From NCBI RefSeq assembly GCF_014297285.1, contig NZ_JACOQI010000002.1, forward strand, positions 1-64,000: 64,000 nt of DNA, given 5' to 3'. Source of the DNA: Dysosmobacter segnis (GTDB lineage Bacteria > Bacillota > Clostridia > Oscillospirales > Oscillospiraceae). Below the pieces are notes generated by a model that saw only the letters and a program-made list of their open reading frames with translations, made no database searches and had not been told where the DNA came from. Positions 8,254 to 17,059 of this stretch are shown here, piece after piece (within the stretch, counting starts at the first letter, position 1; each line of letters begins with the position of its first letter). Made by a program: the position numbers and the translations under genes.

Positions 8254-8844
8254 ATCGGAAACTATTCTATCATCTACGCCGATCCGCCCTGGCGGTATTC
8301 TGCAAAGAACGTACAGGGGGCGGCGGAAAATCACTACCCCACAATGGGGATCGAGGAGCTATGTGCGCTCCCGGTGGCTGATCTGGCGGCCCCGGACAGC
8401 GCACTTTTTTTGTGGGCCACGTTCCCGCAGTTGCCGGAGGCCCTGCGGCTCATTAAGGCGTGGGGCTTCACTTATAAAACCGTGGCTTTTGTCTGGCTGA
8501 AGAAAAACAAAAAGGCGGACAGTTGGTTTTACGGCCTGGGCTTCTGGACGCGGGGCAACGCGGAAATCTGCCTGCTGGCGACCAGGGGCCATCCCAAACG
8601 GCAGGCCACGAATATCCATCAGTTTATCATTTCCCCCGTTGAAGCCCACAGCAAAAAGCCGGACGAGGCCCGCGACAAGATTGTTTCCCTCCTGGGCGAC
8701 CTGCCCCGCGTGGAGCTCTTTGCGAGACAGACCCCGCCCGGCTGGGACGTGTGGGGAAACGAGGTGGAGAGCACCGTCCCGGACTTCGGGACACTTTGTC
8801 CCAAGGTGGGCGGCCCGAAAGGAGGTCTTTCATGCCCTATGTAA
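8254..8844 (+). CDS. MT-A70-family adenine methyltransferase, start codon unclear
   Basis: An MT-A70-type N6-adenine methylase. The DPPW catalytic motif (YADPPWRYS) lies at 8281-8292, well upstream of the first ATG at 8344, so a 5' start is needed. In frame upstream are CTG 8248, ACT and ATC 8254. ATC lies 7 bases after AAGGAG and would be the expected ATG position, so the start may be ATC or lost. From 8254 the product is 196 residues. Its C-terminus includes palindrome copy 6 as DFGTLCPKV. It overlaps prgI by 13 bases. It may modify the element's DNA against host restriction (inference). Confidence 0.7.
   Translation: MGNYSIIYADPPWRYSAKNVQGAAENHYPTMGIEELCALPVADLAAPDSALFLWATFPQLPEALRLIKAWGFTYKTVAFVWLKKNKKADSWFYGLGFWTRGNAEICLLATRGHPKRQATNIHQFIISPVEAHSKKPDEARDKIVSLLGDLPRVELFARQTPPGWDVWGNEVESTVPDFGTLCPKVGGPKGGLSCPM
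8783..8808 (-). repeat. ICE-A palindrome copy 6 (inside MT-A70 gene)
   Basis: Core GGGACACTTTGTCCC in the last 20 codons of the MT-A70 gene. Confidence 0.8.
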
Positions 8845-9233
8845 ATGTACCCAACGACTTATCCAAAATCAAAACGAAAATGGCCTTTAACCTAACCAAA
8901 CGCCAGCTTGTCTGCTTTGGCGGCGCGGCGGCGGTGGGTATCCCCTCCTATCTGCTGGCCCGCAGCTCTATCGGCAACACCGGGGCCATGTTCCTTATGC
9001 TGGCCGTTATGCTCCCGGCGTTTTTGCTGGCGATGTATGAGCGTGACGGGCTCCCCTTTGAAAAGGTGATTAGAAATATCATCCGGGCCCGTTTCCTGCG
9101 GCCCGGCGCGAGGCTCTATCAGACGCAGAATTTATACGCCCCGTTTACCCTGCGGGGCTCCGTGGGAAAGGAGGATGCGATTGCAACAAGCAAAAAAGCA
9201 AACACCCAGGCGCGGCCCCGCCGCAAAGGGTAA
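8832..9233 (+). CDS. prgI: PrgI-family transfer protein
   Basis: 133 residues from ATG 8832, with AAAGGAGG just upstream. It has a PYVNVPNDLSKIKTK N-terminus, two transmembrane helices near 28-45 and 50-68, then a basic cytoplasmic tail. This is the PrgI family (VirB3-like) that precedes VirB4 in Gram-positive type IV secretion. Its 3' end overlaps virB4 by about 50 bases in another frame. Confidence 0.85.
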   Translation: MPYVNVPNDLSKIKTKMAFNLTKRQLVCFGGAAAVGIPSYLLARSSIGNTGAMFLMLAVMLPAFLLAMYERDGLPFEKVIRNIIRARFLRPGARLYQTQNLYAPFTLRGSVGKEDAIATSKKANTQARPRRKG

Positions 9234-11547
9234 AAAACGGGCGGCCCTGTCCGCCCAGCAGACAATCCCCTATGTGCGGATGCTCCCGGACGGCGTGTGC
9301 CAGCTCCCCGGCGGGCTCTATACAAAAACCGTGGAATATGAGGACATCAATTATTCTGTGGCAAGCACCGAGGATCAGACGGCTATCTTTAGCGGCTGGA
9401 GCTCATTCCTCAATTACTTTGACAGCTCTCTGCCGTTCCAGCTTTCTTTCATTAACCGCCGTTCCCACTCCCGGAGCCGCTACAAGGTGAACATTCCCCA
9501 GGCCGAGGATGACTTTAACAGCGTCCGGGCCGAGTTTACCGGGATGCTGAAAAATCAGATTGCCCGGTCAAACAATGGGATTGAACGCTCAAAATATATT
9601 ACCTTTGGCATCCCGGCGGAAAGTCTGGACGAGGCGCGGCCCCGGCTGGAGCGCGTGGAGGCGGACGTTATGAGCAACTTTAAGCGGCTGGGCGTGCCCT
9701 CCGAGCCTATGGACGGGCGGGCGCGTCTGGCCCTGCTTCACGGCCAGATGCATCCTGGGAGCCGGGAGCCGTTCCGCTTCTCCTGGGGGGATATTGCAAA
9801 GACGGGGCTCGGCACAAAGGACTTTATTGCCCCCGACAGCTTTGACTTCCGCCAGCCCCGGCTGTTCCGCATGGGCCAGTATTGGGGCGCGGCCTCCTAC
9901 TTGCAGATTTTGGCGTCGGAGCTCTCTGACAAGCTCCTGGCGGAAATTTTGGAGCTTGACGCGGAAATGACCGTGACCCTCCATATCCAGACCGTGGATC
10001 AGCTAAAGGCGATTAAAACCATCAAGGGGAAAATTTCTGACATTGGAAAAATGAAAGTGGAGGAACAGCGCAAAGCTGTCCGGGCCGGATATGACCCCGA
10101 CATTCTGCCGCCCGACCTTATCACATTTTCCAAGGACGCGGCGGAGCTTCTGGCCGACCTCCAGTCCCGCAACGAGCGGATGTTCCTCTTGACCTTTACC
10201 GTGGTAAATCTGGCCCCCACCCGCCAGCGGCTGGAAAATGATATTTTCACGGTGGGCGGTATCGCGCAGAAATACAACTGCACATTGAAGCGGCTGGACT
10301 GGCAACAGGAGCAGGGCTTTGTTTCCTCCCTGGCCCTGGGCGGGAATGAGGTGGAAATCCAGCGGGGCATGACTACCAGCTCCACGGCGGTCTTCATTCC
10401 CTTTATGACCAGGGAGCTCCGCATGGCCGGGCCGTCCCTCTATTACGGCATGAACGCACTTTCCCACAACGTCATTATGGCGGACAGGAAAAAGCTGAAA
10501 TCCGCGAATGGGCTCTACCTGGGCTCTACTGGCTCCGGCAAGAGCTTCGCGGCAAAGCGGGAGCTGCTCAACGTCTTTCTTACCATTCCCCAGGATCGGA
10601 TTATCATTGTAGACCCGATGGGCGAATATGCCCCGCTGGTGCGGCGGCTGGGCGGCCAGGTGATTGAGATTGCCCCGGACAGCCCTAATCACATTAACCC
10701 TATGGACATCCAGATGGGCGGCAACGACGAGGACAGCCCCCTTTCCATGAAAGCTGATTTTCTGCTGTCCCTGTGCGAGCTGGTGGTGGGCGGCAAGGAG
10801 GGCTTACAACCGATTGAGAAAACCGTCATAGACCGCTGTGTGCGGTTGGTCTACCGGGATCTGGCCCTGGGCGTGGGGGACGGCAGGATGCCCTTGCTCC
10901 AGGACTTGTACGAGGAACTTTTGAAACAGCCGGAGCCGGAGGCCCGGCGCGTGGCGACGGCCCTGGAGCTCTACTGTACAGGCTCCCTTAACCTGTTCAA
11001 CCATCCCACGAATGTCAAAACCGACTGCCGTGTGGTGTGCATCGTGCTCAAGGGCATGGGAGACAATCTCCGAAAAATTGCGATGCACGTCACAAATGAG
11101 TTTGTCAATTCCTCGGTCAATACCAACTATCAGAGCGGCATCTCGACTTGGTGCTACTTTGACGAGTTCCATGTTCTGCTCCGAGATCAGCTCACCGCCA
11201 GCTATTTTGTTTCCATCTGGCAGATGCTCCGCAAACGGGGCTGTGTGCCCAGCGCGTTGACGCAGAACGTCAAGCACCTGCTGGCCAGCCCGGAAATCCA
11301 GAATATTCTGGACAACACGGATTTTATGATCCTGCTGTCCCAGGCGCAGAGTGACCGGGCAATTCTGGCAAAACAGCTCGGCATTTCCGAGCATCAGCTT
11401 TCCTATATCACACACAGCAATTCCGGCGAGGGCCTGCTGTTCTATGGGAATGTGACCATCCCCTTTATGGATCGTTTCCCCCGTGGGGAGATTTACGATC
11501 TTCTGACCACCCGCCCGGAGGATTTGAAAGATGGCGCGGCGGGATAA
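9181..11547 (+). CDS. virB4: VirB4-type conjugation ATPase
   Basis: The type IV secretion ATPase that powers transfer. ATG 9175 touches GGAGG directly, so TTG 9181, six bases after it, is the likelier start (788 residues). The N-terminal VirB4 domain covers about 40-420, Walker A GSTGSGKS is near 447, DPMGEY near 478, Walker B YFDEFHVLL near 658, and a QNV/LLSQAQ sensor region follows. The 3' end overlaps the NlpC/P60 gene by 17 bases. Confidence 0.92.
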   Translation: MQQAKKQTPRRGPAAKGKKRAALSAQQTIPYVRMLPDGVCQLPGGLYTKTVEYEDINYSVASTEDQTAIFSGWSSFLNYFDSSLPFQLSFINRRSHSRSRYKVNIPQAEDDFNSVRAEFTGMLKNQIARSNNGIERSKYITFGIPAESLDEARPRLERVEADVMSNFKRLGVPSEPMDGRARLALLHGQMHPGSREPFRFSWGDIAKTGLGTKDFIAPDSFDFRQPRLFRMGQYWGAASYLQILASELSDKLLAEILELDAEMTVTLHIQTVDQLKAIKTIKGKISDIGKMKVEEQRKAVRAGYDPDILPPDLITFSKDAAELLADLQSRNERMFLLTFTVVNLAPTRQRLENDIFTVGGIAQKYNCTLKRLDWQQEQGFVSSLALGGNEVEIQRGMTTSSTAVFIPFMTRELRMAGPSLYYGMNALSHNVIMADRKKLKSANGLYLGSTGSGKSFAAKRELLNVFLTIPQDRIIIVDPMGEYAPLVRRLGGQVIEIAPDSPNHINPMDIQMGGNDEDSPLSMKADFLLSLCELVVGGKEGLQPIEKTVIDRCVRLVYRDLALGVGDGRMPLLQDLYEELLKQPEPEARRVATALELYCTGSLNLFNHPTNVKTDCRVVCIVLKGMGDNLRKIAMHVTNEFVNSSVNTNYQSGISTWCYFDEFHVLLRDQLTASYFVSIWQMLRKRGCVPSALTQNVKHLLASPEIQNILDNTDFMILLSQAQSDRAILAKQLGISEHQLSYITHSNSGEGLLFYGNVTIPFMDRFPRGEIYDLLTTRPEDLKDGAAG

Positions 11548-13222
11548 GGCTGGCCCTGGGCCCCGTGTGCGCCCGGAGCAGGCCGCGCCCCAGGGGGCTC
11601 CGGGCCCGGAGGCCGGGGCTGGCACGAAAGAACAGGCCGGGGGCACTTCGGGACAAAGTGTCCCAAAGTCCAAATTCCGGCAAAAGAGCAGGCAGGAACA
11701 GGCCGCCGCGTCCAAGCTCCGTATGGAAAAGCGCGGGGAGAAGCTGGAGGCGGCAAAGGGCAAGCTGGCAAAGCAGAAACCCCAAAAGAAACCCGGCCCC
11801 GTCAAACGGGCGGGCGGGGCCCTGGGGGGCTCCGTCCACGGCTTTGTGCATGGGAAGATTTACGAGGTAGAGCAGGAAAATGTAGGCACCGAGGGGGCCC
11901 ATCACTCCGAGCTTTTGGGCGAGTCCGCGTTCCGCCAGGGCTCCCGCTTCGTGGGGCGGCGCATACGGGAGCACCCGGCGCGGGCCGTCCGGAGGGCCGA
12001 GGCCCGGTATGGCAAGGCTGCGGCGGACTATCAATTTTACACCGCCGCCCAGGAACACCCGGAGCTCTCGAAAAATGCCCTGTCCCGCTACTGGCAGAAA
12101 CGGCGGCTCCGCAAGCAGTACCAAAAGCGGGCAAAGGAGGCCGCCCGCCAGGGGGCCGTGGCCGCTGAAAAGACCGCCGCCGCCACCGAAAAGCTGTCGG
12201 CCCAGGCGGTGGGCTTTGTGAAGCGGCATCCCCTGGGCGTGCTCCTGGCCCTGGCCTGTGTCCTGCTCATTCTGTCTATGCAGTCCTGTTCGTCCGCATT
12301 GGTTTTGCTCGGCAACGCCGGGGCCGGGGCTGTTGGGGCTACCACCTACCCATCCCCGGACGGGGAAATCCTGGCGGCGGAGGCGGCCTACCTCAATCTG
12401 GAGGCGGAGCTCCAAAACTATCTTGATACCTACACCAGCACCCACAACTATGACGAGTACCATTTTGATCTGGATGAAATCGAACACGATCCCTATGTGC
12501 TGATCTCCATTCTCTGTGTGCTCCACGAGGGGGAATGGACGGCGGCCCAGGTGCAGGGTACGCTGGGGATGCTCTTTGACCGCCAGTATATTCTCACAGA
12601 GCGCGTGGTGGTGGAGACACGGTATGACAGCGACGACGAGCCCTATTCCTGGTATATCTGTTATGTAACGCTGGAGAATTTTGACCTGTCCCATCTGCCT
12701 GTGTATTTCATGGGCGAGGAGCAGTTGGCCCGGTACTCCCTCTATATGTCTACCCTGGGAAACCGCCCCGACCTGTTCCCCGGCTCCGCCTATGTGGATC
12801 GCTATGTGACAAACCCGCCCGCCGGATATGAGGTGCCGGGGGAATATCTGGACGATGAAACATTCGCCGCTATGCTCTCCGAGGCGGAAAAATACCTGGG
12901 CTATCCCTATGTATGGGGCGGGAGCTCCCCGGCCACGTCCTTTGACTGCTCCGGCTTTGTGTCCTGGGTAATCAATCACTCCGGCTGGAATGTGGGCCGC
13001 CTGGGGGCCCAGGGGCTCTATAACATCTGTACCCGCACCAGCTCCCCGCGTCCCGGTGATCTGGTCTTTTTCAAGGGCACCTATGACACGCCGGGCGTTT
13101 CCCATGTGGGCATCTACGTTGGGGACGGAATGATGATCCATTGTGGCGATCCCATCAGCTATGCAAACTTAAATACCAGCTACTGGCAGTCTCATTTCTA
13201 CGCCTACGGGCGTTTGCCTTGA
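11531..13222 (+). CDS. CD1108-type NlpC/P60 transfer hydrolase
   Basis: 563 residues. The first ~215 are basic and Pro/Gln/Lys-rich, cytoplasmic by charge, followed by one transmembrane helix near 232-252 and an extracytoplasmic part. The C-terminal NlpC/P60 domain has the catalytic Cys in FDCSGFVSW near 471 and His in HVGIYVGDG near 523. It is the wall hydrolase that opens peptidoglycan for the conjugation pore. Palindrome copy 7 lies in frame in the disordered N-terminus (SGQSVPKSK). Confidence 0.9.
   Translation: MARRDKAGPGPRVRPEQAAPQGAPGPEAGAGTKEQAGGTSGQSVPKSKFRQKSRQEQAAASKLRMEKRGEKLEAAKGKLAKQKPQKKPGPVKRAGGALGGSVHGFVHGKIYEVEQENVGTEGAHHSELLGESAFRQGSRFVGRRIREHPARAVRRAEARYGKAAADYQFYTAAQEHPELSKNALSRYWQKRRLRKQYQKRAKEAARQGAVAAEKTAAATEKLSAQAVGFVKRHPLGVLLALACVLLILSMQSCSSALVLLGNAGAGAVGATTYPSPDGEILAAEAAYLNLEAELQNYLDTYTSTHNYDEYHFDLDEIEHDPYVLISILCVLHEGEWTAAQVQGTLGMLFDRQYILTERVVVETRYDSDDEPYSWYICYVTLENFDLSHLPVYFMGEEQLARYSLYMSTLGNRPDLFPGSAYVDRYVTNPPAGYEVPGEYLDDETFAAMLSEAEKYLGYPYVWGGSSPATSFDCSGFVSWVINHSGWNVGRLGAQGLYNICTRTSSPRPGDLVFFKGTYDTPGVSHVGIYVGDGMMIHCGDPISYANLNTSYWQSHFYAYGRLP
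11645..11669 (+). repeat. ICE-A palindrome copy 7 (inside NlpC/P60 gene)
   Basis: Core GGGACAAAGTGTCCC within codons of the disordered N-terminal arm. Confidence 0.85.
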
Positions 13223-13235
13223 ATGGAGGTTTTGA

Positions 13236-13502
13236 ATGGCAACAGCAAAAAGTATGAAAATCCAGGCCGAGATTGATAAGGTCAAGGCCAAAATCAGCGA
13301 ACAGCAGGCCCGGCTGAAAGAATTGGAGCAGAAGAAACTGGAGGCCGAAAACAGCGAGATCGTGGACATCGTGCGGGGCATGAGCATCCCCCTTGCGGAG
13401 CTCCCCCTGGTGCTCCAGAAGCTCCGGGACGATGGCACTTTGGGACAAAGTGTCCCGAAGTCCGAGCCCGCGCCTGTTACCGAGGGAAAGGAGGACAACT
13501 GA
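13236..13502 (+). CDS. DUF4315 family protein
   Basis: 88 residues, starting 13 bases after the NlpC gene, with GGAGG upstream. A predicted coiled coil at 5-45 is rich in Lys, Glu and Gln, followed by a short helical part (LAELPLVLQKLR) typical of DUF4315 in CTn elements. The tail contains palindrome copy 8 in frame (GTLGQSVPKSE). Its function is unknown, but it is always found between the NlpC and DUF4366 genes of such modules. Confidence 0.8.
   Translation: MATAKSMKIQAEIDKVKAKISEQQARLKELEQKKLEAENSEIVDIVRGMSIPLAELPLVLQKLRDDGTLGQSVPKSEPAPVTEGKEDN
13437..13461 (+). repeat. ICE-A palindrome copy 8 (inside DUF4315 gene)
   Basis: Core GGGACAAAGTGTCCC with complete 11-base arms, near the end of the gene. 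Confidence 0.85.
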
Positions 13503-13504
13503 AT

Positions 13505-14260
13505 ATGAAACGCTTTCGAGTCTTGACGGCGGCGCTTTGCGCCGCTGTTCTTTTATGCGGCTTTACCCCCGCAACGGCCTACGCCGGGGGCGGCGAGGAC
13601 TGGGAGGGGCTTGACCCCGTGGAGCCCGCTGTCACGGAGGAGCCGGTGATTGAGCCCGGCGAGGGCTTTTCTGAGGACGGCAATCTTGTGACCCGTGATC
13701 TGCTCTATGACAAGCATACCAACAAGCAGTTTATTACCGTCCAGACCAGCGGCGGGGCCACCTTTTACATTGTCATTGACTACGACAAGCCCGTGGACGA
13801 GGACGGCGAACAGTACCAGACCTATTTTCTGAATACGGTGGACGAGGCCGACCTGCTGGCCGCTGCCGAGGCCGCTGGCGTAGAGCTGGCCTCCTGCTCC
13901 TGCTCGGACAAATGCGCGGCGGGGGCCGTCAATACCGACTGCGCGGTGTGCGCCGTCAACATGACCGAGTGCGCAGGTGTGGAGCAAAAGCCGGAACCAG
14001 AACCGGAGCCTGTGGCCGAGCCCGACGCCGAGCCGGAAACAGAAAAAGGCAACGCCGGGATGCTCCTGCTGGTGCTGGCCGTGGCGGTGCTGGGCGGCGG
14101 GGCCGCGTTCTATTTCAAGGTGTACCGCCCCAAACAGCAGGCGGCAACAGAGCCGGAGGAGGACTACGGCGAGGAACTGGAGGACTATGACGGCGAGGAG
14201 GACGGCCCGCCCTGGGATGAGGACGAGGACGAAAACGAGGATACGGAGGACGGGGAATGA
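13505..14260 (+). CDS. DUF4366 (CD1107-type) exported membrane protein
   Basis: 251 residues. A clear signal peptide (KRFRVLTAALCAAVLLCGFTP) is followed by a DUF4366 domain (about 60-150) with a CSCSDKC cysteine cluster, a Pro/Glu-rich linker, one transmembrane helix near 180-200 and a very acidic cytoplasmic tail. This is the usual CD1107-like partner in clostridial transfer modules. It starts 2 bases after the DUF4315 stop and overlaps the next gene by 4 bases (ATGA). Confidence 0.82.
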   Translation: MKRFRVLTAALCAAVLLCGFTPATAYAGGGEDWEGLDPVEPAVTEEPVIEPGEGFSEDGNLVTRDLLYDKHTNKQFITVQTSGGATFYIVIDYDKPVDEDGEQYQTYFLNTVDEADLLAAAEAAGVELASCSCSDKCAAGAVNTDCAVCAVNMTECAGVEQKPEPEPEPVAEPDAEPETEKGNAGMLLLVLAVAVLGGGAAFYFKVYRPKQQAATEPEEDYGEELEDYDGEEDGPPWDEDEDENEDTEDGE

Positions 14261-14433
14261 ATTTCACAGCAAGCTCTTTTGAACGGATGATGAAACAAAA
14301 GCCCCGGCCCCAGGCTCCCGGCCCGGCCAAACCGCCCAGAGGCTCCGCCTGCTCCGGCTGTCCCTACTGGCGGGGCCTGCGCTGTGTCTGCTGTTATCAG
14401 AAACTTTCTCCCAGGCCGGGCGGCGGGAGGTGA
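14257..14433 (+). CDS. Small Cys-rich protein (58 aa)
   Basis: Begins at the ATG that overlaps the DUF4366 stop (ATGA), which supports coupled translation. The N-terminal half is Pro/Lys-rich. The C-terminal half has CSGCPYW and CVCC, a likely zinc site. No family was recognised with certainty; small cysteine-rich proteins of this kind are common at this position in CTn elements. Confidence 0.6.
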   Translation: MNFTASSFERMMKQKPRPQAPGPAKPPRGSACSGCPYWRGLRCVCCYQKLSPRPGGGR

Positions 14434-14437
14434 CGCT

Positions 14438-14791
14438 TTGGCCCGCGAACTGACACGGGAGGAAAAGGCGGCCATCCGCTCCCTGGTGGTGAAATGGTGC
14501 GCCAACTATGACCGGGCCTGTGGATGCCTGCCCCTGGACTGTGAGTGCTATATGCTGGGAAAGTGCTGGACAGGTGCCTATTGCCGCTACTTCCGGGAGG
14601 CCGTCCTGCCCCTTGATCCAGCTCTGGAGGCCGCCCTTACTACTGTGGGCCCCAGGCCGGATTTCAAGCCCTGCCCCATCTGCGGCGGGGCCGTGGCCCC
14701 GGACAGGCGGCAGGCATATTGTTCAGAGGCTTGCGCCTTAAAAGCCCACCGCCGCCAACAGCGGGAATATATGCGCCGGAAACGGGGGTGA
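14438..14791 (+). CDS. Cysteine-rich VLP-domain protein
   Basis: 117 residues from TTG 14438, eight bases after GGAGG. The N-terminal part has WCANYDRACGCLPLDCECYML, typical of the Cys_rich_VLP domain, and the C-terminus has a second zinc ribbon (CPICGG, CSEAC) and a basic end. Both halves probably bind zinc. It is a standard member of CTn transfer clusters with no known reaction. Confidence 0.75.
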   Translation: MARELTREEKAAIRSLVVKWCANYDRACGCLPLDCECYMLGKCWTGAYCRYFREAVLPLDPALEAALTTVGPRPDFKPCPICGGAVAPDRRQAYCSEACALKAHRRQQREYMRRKRG

Positions 14792-14919
14792 TCTGTTGAC
14801 AATTAGCCCCCGGAAAACCCGCTGATTTCAAGGCTTTTTGGGGCCGCTTTTGGGGCGGGCCGTAGTTTTATATGCCCGGCCCTGGAATGGCCGAAATGTT
14901 GTCAACATGGAAAAACGGG

Positions 14920-14944
14920 ACTTTGGGACAAAGTGTCCCGAAGT
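14920..14944 (+). repeat. ICE-A palindrome copy 9
   Basis: Core GGGACAAAGTGTCCC, 29 bases before the next gene start. Confidence 0.85.
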
Positions 14945-14973
14945 CCCAGGCTGTTATGCTTGAGGAGGTGTCT

Positions 14974-15129
14974 ATGGAAAAACAGAAAGACCAGGAATTT
15001 GCACATCTGGAGGTCAAACGTCTTTGCGGCGTGTTCGGCGCGCCCCTGCCCCCTGTGGAGGAAAAGCCCGTGGATAAGGTCAAGGAGCCGCCCCGCCCCT
15101 ATCGGAGTCGGGAACGGGAGGAGCGGTGA
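14974..15129 (+). CDS. Small hypothetical protein before mobC (51 aa)
   Basis: ATG 14974 is preceded by GAGGAGG. The sequence is highly charged (HLEVKRLCGVF, then a Pro/Arg/Glu-rich tail). It overlaps the GTG start of mobC by 4 bases, so it is probably co-translated with it. Its family is not recognised. Confidence 0.6.
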   Translation: MEKQKDQEFAHLEVKRLCGVFGAPLPPVEEKPVDKVKEPPRPYRSREREER

Positions 15130-15473
15130 CAAAGAAACGCCGCCGCCCTGTCCATCTTCATGTCATGGTGTCTGAGGAGGAGCAGGCGCTGATCCGGGAG
15201 CGCATGGCCGAGGCTGGCATCCGCAACATGGGGGCCTATATGCGGAAAATGGCCCTTAACGGCTATGTGCTCCACGTTGACCTCTCGCCCGTCCGGGAGC
15301 TGGTGTCGCTCCAGCGGCGGTGCTCAAACAATCTAAACCAGGTGGCGATCCAGGCCAACACCTACGGCGGCATCTACCCGGAGGAGATCGCCGCTCTGCA
15401 AAGGGACTATGCGGCCTTATGGGGGCCGCTGTCTGATTTACTGGAAAGGCTCTCCGCCGTGGTGGAGCTTTGA
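15126..15473 (+). CDS. mobC: MobC-type relaxosome accessory protein
   Basis: 115 residues from GTG 15126, which overlaps the previous stop. The N-terminus has a ribbon-helix-helix pattern (HLHVMVSEEEQALIRERM) and the C-terminus holds the MobC signature RRCSNNLNQVAIQANTYG. MobC binds beside oriT and helps the relaxase open the strands. A terminator and palindrome copy 10 separate it from the relaxase. Confidence 0.88.
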   Translation: MTKKRRRPVHLHVMVSEEEQALIRERMAEAGIRNMGAYMRKMALNGYVLHVDLSPVRELVSLQRRCSNNLNQVAIQANTYGGIYPEEIAALQRDYAALWGPLSDLLERLSAVVEL

Positions 15474-15477
15474 CCCT

Positions 15478-15510
15478 CCGGGGAGCGGTGTTTTACCGCT
15501 CCCCGGTTTT
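15478..15510 (+). terminator. Strong terminator between mobC and relaxase
   Basis: CCGGGGAGCGGT and ACCGCTCCCCGG form a 12-bp perfect stem, followed by TTTT. Confidence 0.8.
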
Positions 15511-15514
15511 CACG

Positions 15515-15540
15515 ACTTTGGGACACTTTGTCCCGAGGTG
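15515..15540 (-). repeat. ICE-A palindrome copy 10
   Basis: Core GGGACACTTTGTCCC, located between the terminator and the relaxase ribosome-binding site. Confidence 0.85.
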
Positions 15541-15572
15541 GCGAAAGCCGCATACAGAGAGGAGGGGTATTC

Positions 15573-16979
15573 ACGGCCACAACCTACATCCGGCCTTACA
15601 AGGTAGCGGCTGGAAAAAGCGCAATCCAGACGATGGAGGAGCGGTTTGATTATGGGCTCAATCCCAAAAAGCTGGGGGCCGTGTCCGCTTATCTCTGCGA
15701 CCCGTCCACAGCTCCCGCCGAGTTCCTGCTGGTAAAAAGCCAGTACCAGGCGGAAACGGCCCGGCCCGTGGAGCGCGGGGCCCTGTTCTTCCAGATCCGG
15801 CAGGCGTTCCCGCCCGGCGAGGTGACGGCGGAGGAGGCAAATAAAATCGGCTATGAAACGGCGATGCGCTGGACGAAAGGCAAATACCAGTTTTTTGTCT
15901 GCACACATACCGACAAGGGCCACATTCACAATCACATTTATTACAACTCCACGGCCTTTGACCGCTCCCGGAAATTCCATAATTTCATCGGCTCGTCCTT
16001 TGCCCTGCGGCGGCTGTCTGACCGGGTGTGCATTGAGCACGAGTTGTCCTATATCCAAAATCCCAAACTGCACAGCAAGGGCCGTTTTCTCCATTACGGT
16101 CAATGGATCGGGGAAAAGCCGCCCTCTGCCCAGCAGAGGGTGCGGCTGGCTGTCATCGCGGCCCTGGAGAAAAAGCCCGCCGACTTTGCGGCGTTCCTGC
16201 GGCTCATGGAGGAGTCCGGCTTTGCCGTCAAGCATGGGCGGGGCGGCGTGATCTCGTTCCTGGCTCCCGGCCAGGATAAACCGACCCGGCTCCGGGCTTC
16301 TACCCTGGGCGCGGGCTTTGACCCGGAGGACATCCGGGCGGTGATTGCCGGGGAGCGGCCCATCCCGGAACTCCCCCAGGACGCTCCGGCCCCGCCCCGG
16401 CGCGTTGATCTTGTGATTGACATTCAACAGCGCATGGCCCAGGGCAAGGGCCCGGCCTATGCGCGGTGGGCCAAGGTCTACAATCTAAAGCAGATGGCCG
16501 CCGCGCTCCAGTATCTGCGGGAGCAAGAACTGGCCGACTATGCCGCGCTGGAGGCCAGCACCGAGACGGCGGTGGATCGCTTTCACAAGTTGGCCGGGGA
16601 GCTGCGGGACACGGAGGCCGCCCTCTCCAAAACGGCCCGGCTTATGGAGGCCACGGTGGACTATGCCAAGACCCGGCCTGTGTTCGATGGTTACAAGGCG
16701 GCCCGGTACAGTAAAAAATACCTGGCCCAGCATGAGGCGGAGCTGGCCGCTTATCGGGCGGCAAAGGCGGCCATGAATGAAATCCTGGACGGGGCAAAGC
16801 TCCCCAAAATAGACACGCTGAAAAAATCCCGCCGGGAGCTGGCGGAAAAGAAAAAGGCCCTCTATGCCGAGTACCGCCAGGCCCAGGCGGATATGCGGGA
16901 GGCCGTGGCGGTCAAGGCGAATATTGACCACCTGCTCGGCGTGACGGACGGGCGGGAAAATAAGGCCCAGGAGCGGTAG
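15573..16979 (+). CDS. MobP-type relaxase, apparent ACG start
   Basis: A conjugative relaxase (468 residues from 15573). The early TTYIRPYK holds the candidate catalytic Tyr, and the three-His motif THTDKGHIHNHIYYN lies near 110-124. The C-terminal half is long and helical. The conserved start would be M-A-T-T-Y, but the codon at 15573-15575 is ACG, five bases after GGAGGGG; no ATG, GTG or TTG is nearer than TTG 15528, which lies inside a palindrome copy. ACG initiation or a start-codon mutation would greatly lower relaxase output. The frame is otherwise intact. Confidence 0.85.
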   Translation, partial: TATTYIRPYKVAAGKSAIQTMEERFDYGLNPKKLGAVSAYLCDPSTAPAEFLLVKSQYQAETARPVERGALFFQIRQAFPPGEVTAEEANKIGYETAMRWTKGKYQFFVCTHTDKGHIHNHIYYNSTAFDRSRKFHNFIGSSFALRRLSDRVCIEHELSYIQNPKLHSKGRFLHYGQWIGEKPPSAQQRVRLAVIAALEKKPADFAAFLRLMEESGFAVKHGRGGVISFLAPGQDKPTRLRASTLGAGFDPEDIRAVIAGERPIPELPQDAPAPPRRVDLVIDIQQRMAQGKGPAYARWAKVYNLKQMAAALQYLREQELADYAALEASTETAVDRFHKLAGELRDTEAALSKTARLMEATVDYAKTRPVFDGYKAARYSKKYLAQHEAELAAYRAAKAAMNEILDGAKLPKIDTLKKSRRELAEKKKALYAEYRQAQADMREAVAVKANIDHLLGVTDGRENKAQER

Positions 16980-17014
16980 CGACAGGCCGCAGACAACAGG
17001 CGCATAGCGCCGGG

Positions 17015-17039
17015 ACTTTGGGACACTTTGTCCCGAAGT
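17015..17039 (-). repeat. ICE-A palindrome copy 11
   Basis: Core GGGACACTTTGTCCC, 36 bases after the relaxase stop. Confidence 0.85.
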
Positions 17040-17059
17040 CCTGCGGGTTTGGGGAGCTC

